A stretch of DNA of 64,000 bases, taken from 70-18 sp041691815 (GTDB taxonomy: Bacteria; Pseudomonadota; Alphaproteobacteria; Acetobacterales; Acetobacteraceae). Of this stretch, positions 63,424 through 64,000 are shown piece after piece. Position 1 is the first letter of the stretch. Every line of letters starts with the position of its first letter. The position numbers and the translations under genes are program-made. The notes below the pieces were generated by a model. The model was not told where the DNA came from and did not search any database. It was given only the letters and a program-made list of their open reading frames with translations. The stretch lies in NCBI GenBank assembly GCA_041691815.1, contig JBEPTZ010000006.1:13004-77003 (forward strand), read 5' to 3'.

Positions 63424-64000
63424 CTATGAGTCTCGCACACTCCTTTTTTTCATAACTAAGTCTATAAATGGACTAGTCACGGAAAATTGTCTCAAAACCT
63501 CAAGAAGTATTGGCGTAAAGACTTCATTGAATGCTTTCTTAAATTCTAAGCCCGCCATTGGGCAGCTTATCTCCGGTGCAACTCCCAATGGAGAATCCAT
63601 AATGAAGCGAATTTTACATATTTGACCCGGATTTACATGATCCAATTTCATCTCGCAAGAATTTTTGCTATCTCGGTCGACTCCCCATTTTGACCCATAT
63701 CCAGCAGGAAGATCCTCGAACTGGATCGGAATCAAGTAATCTCCTGAAGAATTATCTATACGAATCGGCGGCATCTCGATTGAGGTATTTCCCGTATTTT
63801 TTATATCTATTTTAATAATTGCTGCGTTATGTATTATTTCATTATTGTAAGAAACCTCTATAATTCCCTGTTTGCCCATAAATTCTCGAGAAAATATTGG
63901 ATTTACGTCAACATAATATGATAGTTTCTTCCGCGTCACCTGGGCTCTCAGTGTCTGACTGAGAATGGGTTGAGTGATTTCAGTGGGTTGTGATTCTATC
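63424..64000 (-). CDS. AT-rich hypothetical protein, C-terminal part (start outside the window)
   Basis: The minus-strand frame is open from the window edge to a stop at 63424, at least 191 codons, so the true start lies beyond 64000. A GTG at 63939 is only an internal candidate. KLSYYVDVNPIFSREF, then IIKIDIKNTGNTSIEMPPIR and ICKIRFIMDSPLG look like an Ig-like beta-rich domain seen in poorly known bacterial proteins that often have membrane anchors. The C-terminus (FIDLVMKKRSVRDS) has no clear helix. Its base composition differs sharply from all other genes here, which suggests horizontal gain. Function unknown. Confidence 0.65.
   Translation of the reverse strand, partial: IESQPTEITQPILSQTLRAQVTRKKLSYYVDVNPIFSREFMGKQGIIEVSYNNEIIHNAAIIKIDIKNTGNTSIEMPPIRIDNSSGDYLIPIQFEDLPAGYGSKWGVDRDSKNSCEMKLDHVNPGQICKIRFIMDSPLGVAPEISCPMAGLEFKKAFNEVFTPILLEVLRQFSVTSPFIDLVMKKRSVRDS

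Overview
The window is GC-rich bacterial chromosome. The lipid, pilus and cell-wall genes fit an alphaproteobacterium of the Acetobacteraceae/Rhodospirillales type: a dxs-hpnM-hpnI-hpnK/hpnH hopanoid cluster, an alphaproteobacterial Tad/Cpa pilus operon, a K+-independent H+-pyrophosphatase of the Rhodospirillum kind, and a tRNA without encoded CCA. This placement is inference from gene content; no rRNA gene is present.

Layout. 1-5.4 kb: the 5' end of a soluble pyrophosphatase gene (ppa), the proton-pumping pyrophosphatase hppA, a tRNA with anticodon CAT (probably Ile2), ettA and an acetyltransferase. 5.3-17 kb: a Tad pilus locus (two TadE-like pseudopilins, flp, cpaA-F, tadB, tadC) with a degenerate CtrA/OmpR-type regulator on one side and a degenerate NarL-type regulator on the other, the latter preceded by a perfect CtrA-box. 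17-21 kb: a pair of acyl-CoA dehydrogenases, then an arsR/flavoprotein pair. 21-29.5 kb: a dipeptide/oligopeptide-type ABC transporter with two substrate-binding proteins and a creatininase-family hydrolase. 29.5-35 kb: a sugar-acid locus (IlvD/Edd dehydratase, FadR-type regulator, TRAP transporter DctPQM). 35-45 kb: an SGNH/OpgC pair, nth, a DUF2244 protein and the hopanoid side-chain genes with dxs. 45-51.8 kb: benE, an alpha/beta hydrolase, a tandem pair of near-identical Tat-exported substrate-binding proteins and an FAD oxidase. 51.8-62.8 kb: lnt, an XRE regulator, a TPR protein, an isomerase, an SDR, rpiA, a class II aldolase, a second OpgC-like protein, dcd, murA and a universal stress protein. 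63-64 kb: a decayed copy of the murA 3' end, a poly-C tract and an AT-rich ORF running off the window, which looks acquired.

The most unusual structure is a family of about 120-145 bp palindromic intergenic elements. Eight copies occur in 64 kb, in both orientations, each next to the 3' end of a gene. Each is bounded by an A/T-rich hairpin on both sides (typically CTTCTTTTTGT/ACAAAAAGAAG at one end and GTTCTTTTTT/AAAAAAGAAC at the other). Two copies replace both arms of the second hairpin together (GCGC...GCGC), which points to selection on the fold. The elements carry no transposase, supply the last codons of one gene (dppF) and apparently the start codon of another (lnt). A second, smaller REP-like family is present in two copies. 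No complete insertion sequence, prophage or CRISPR array is seen.
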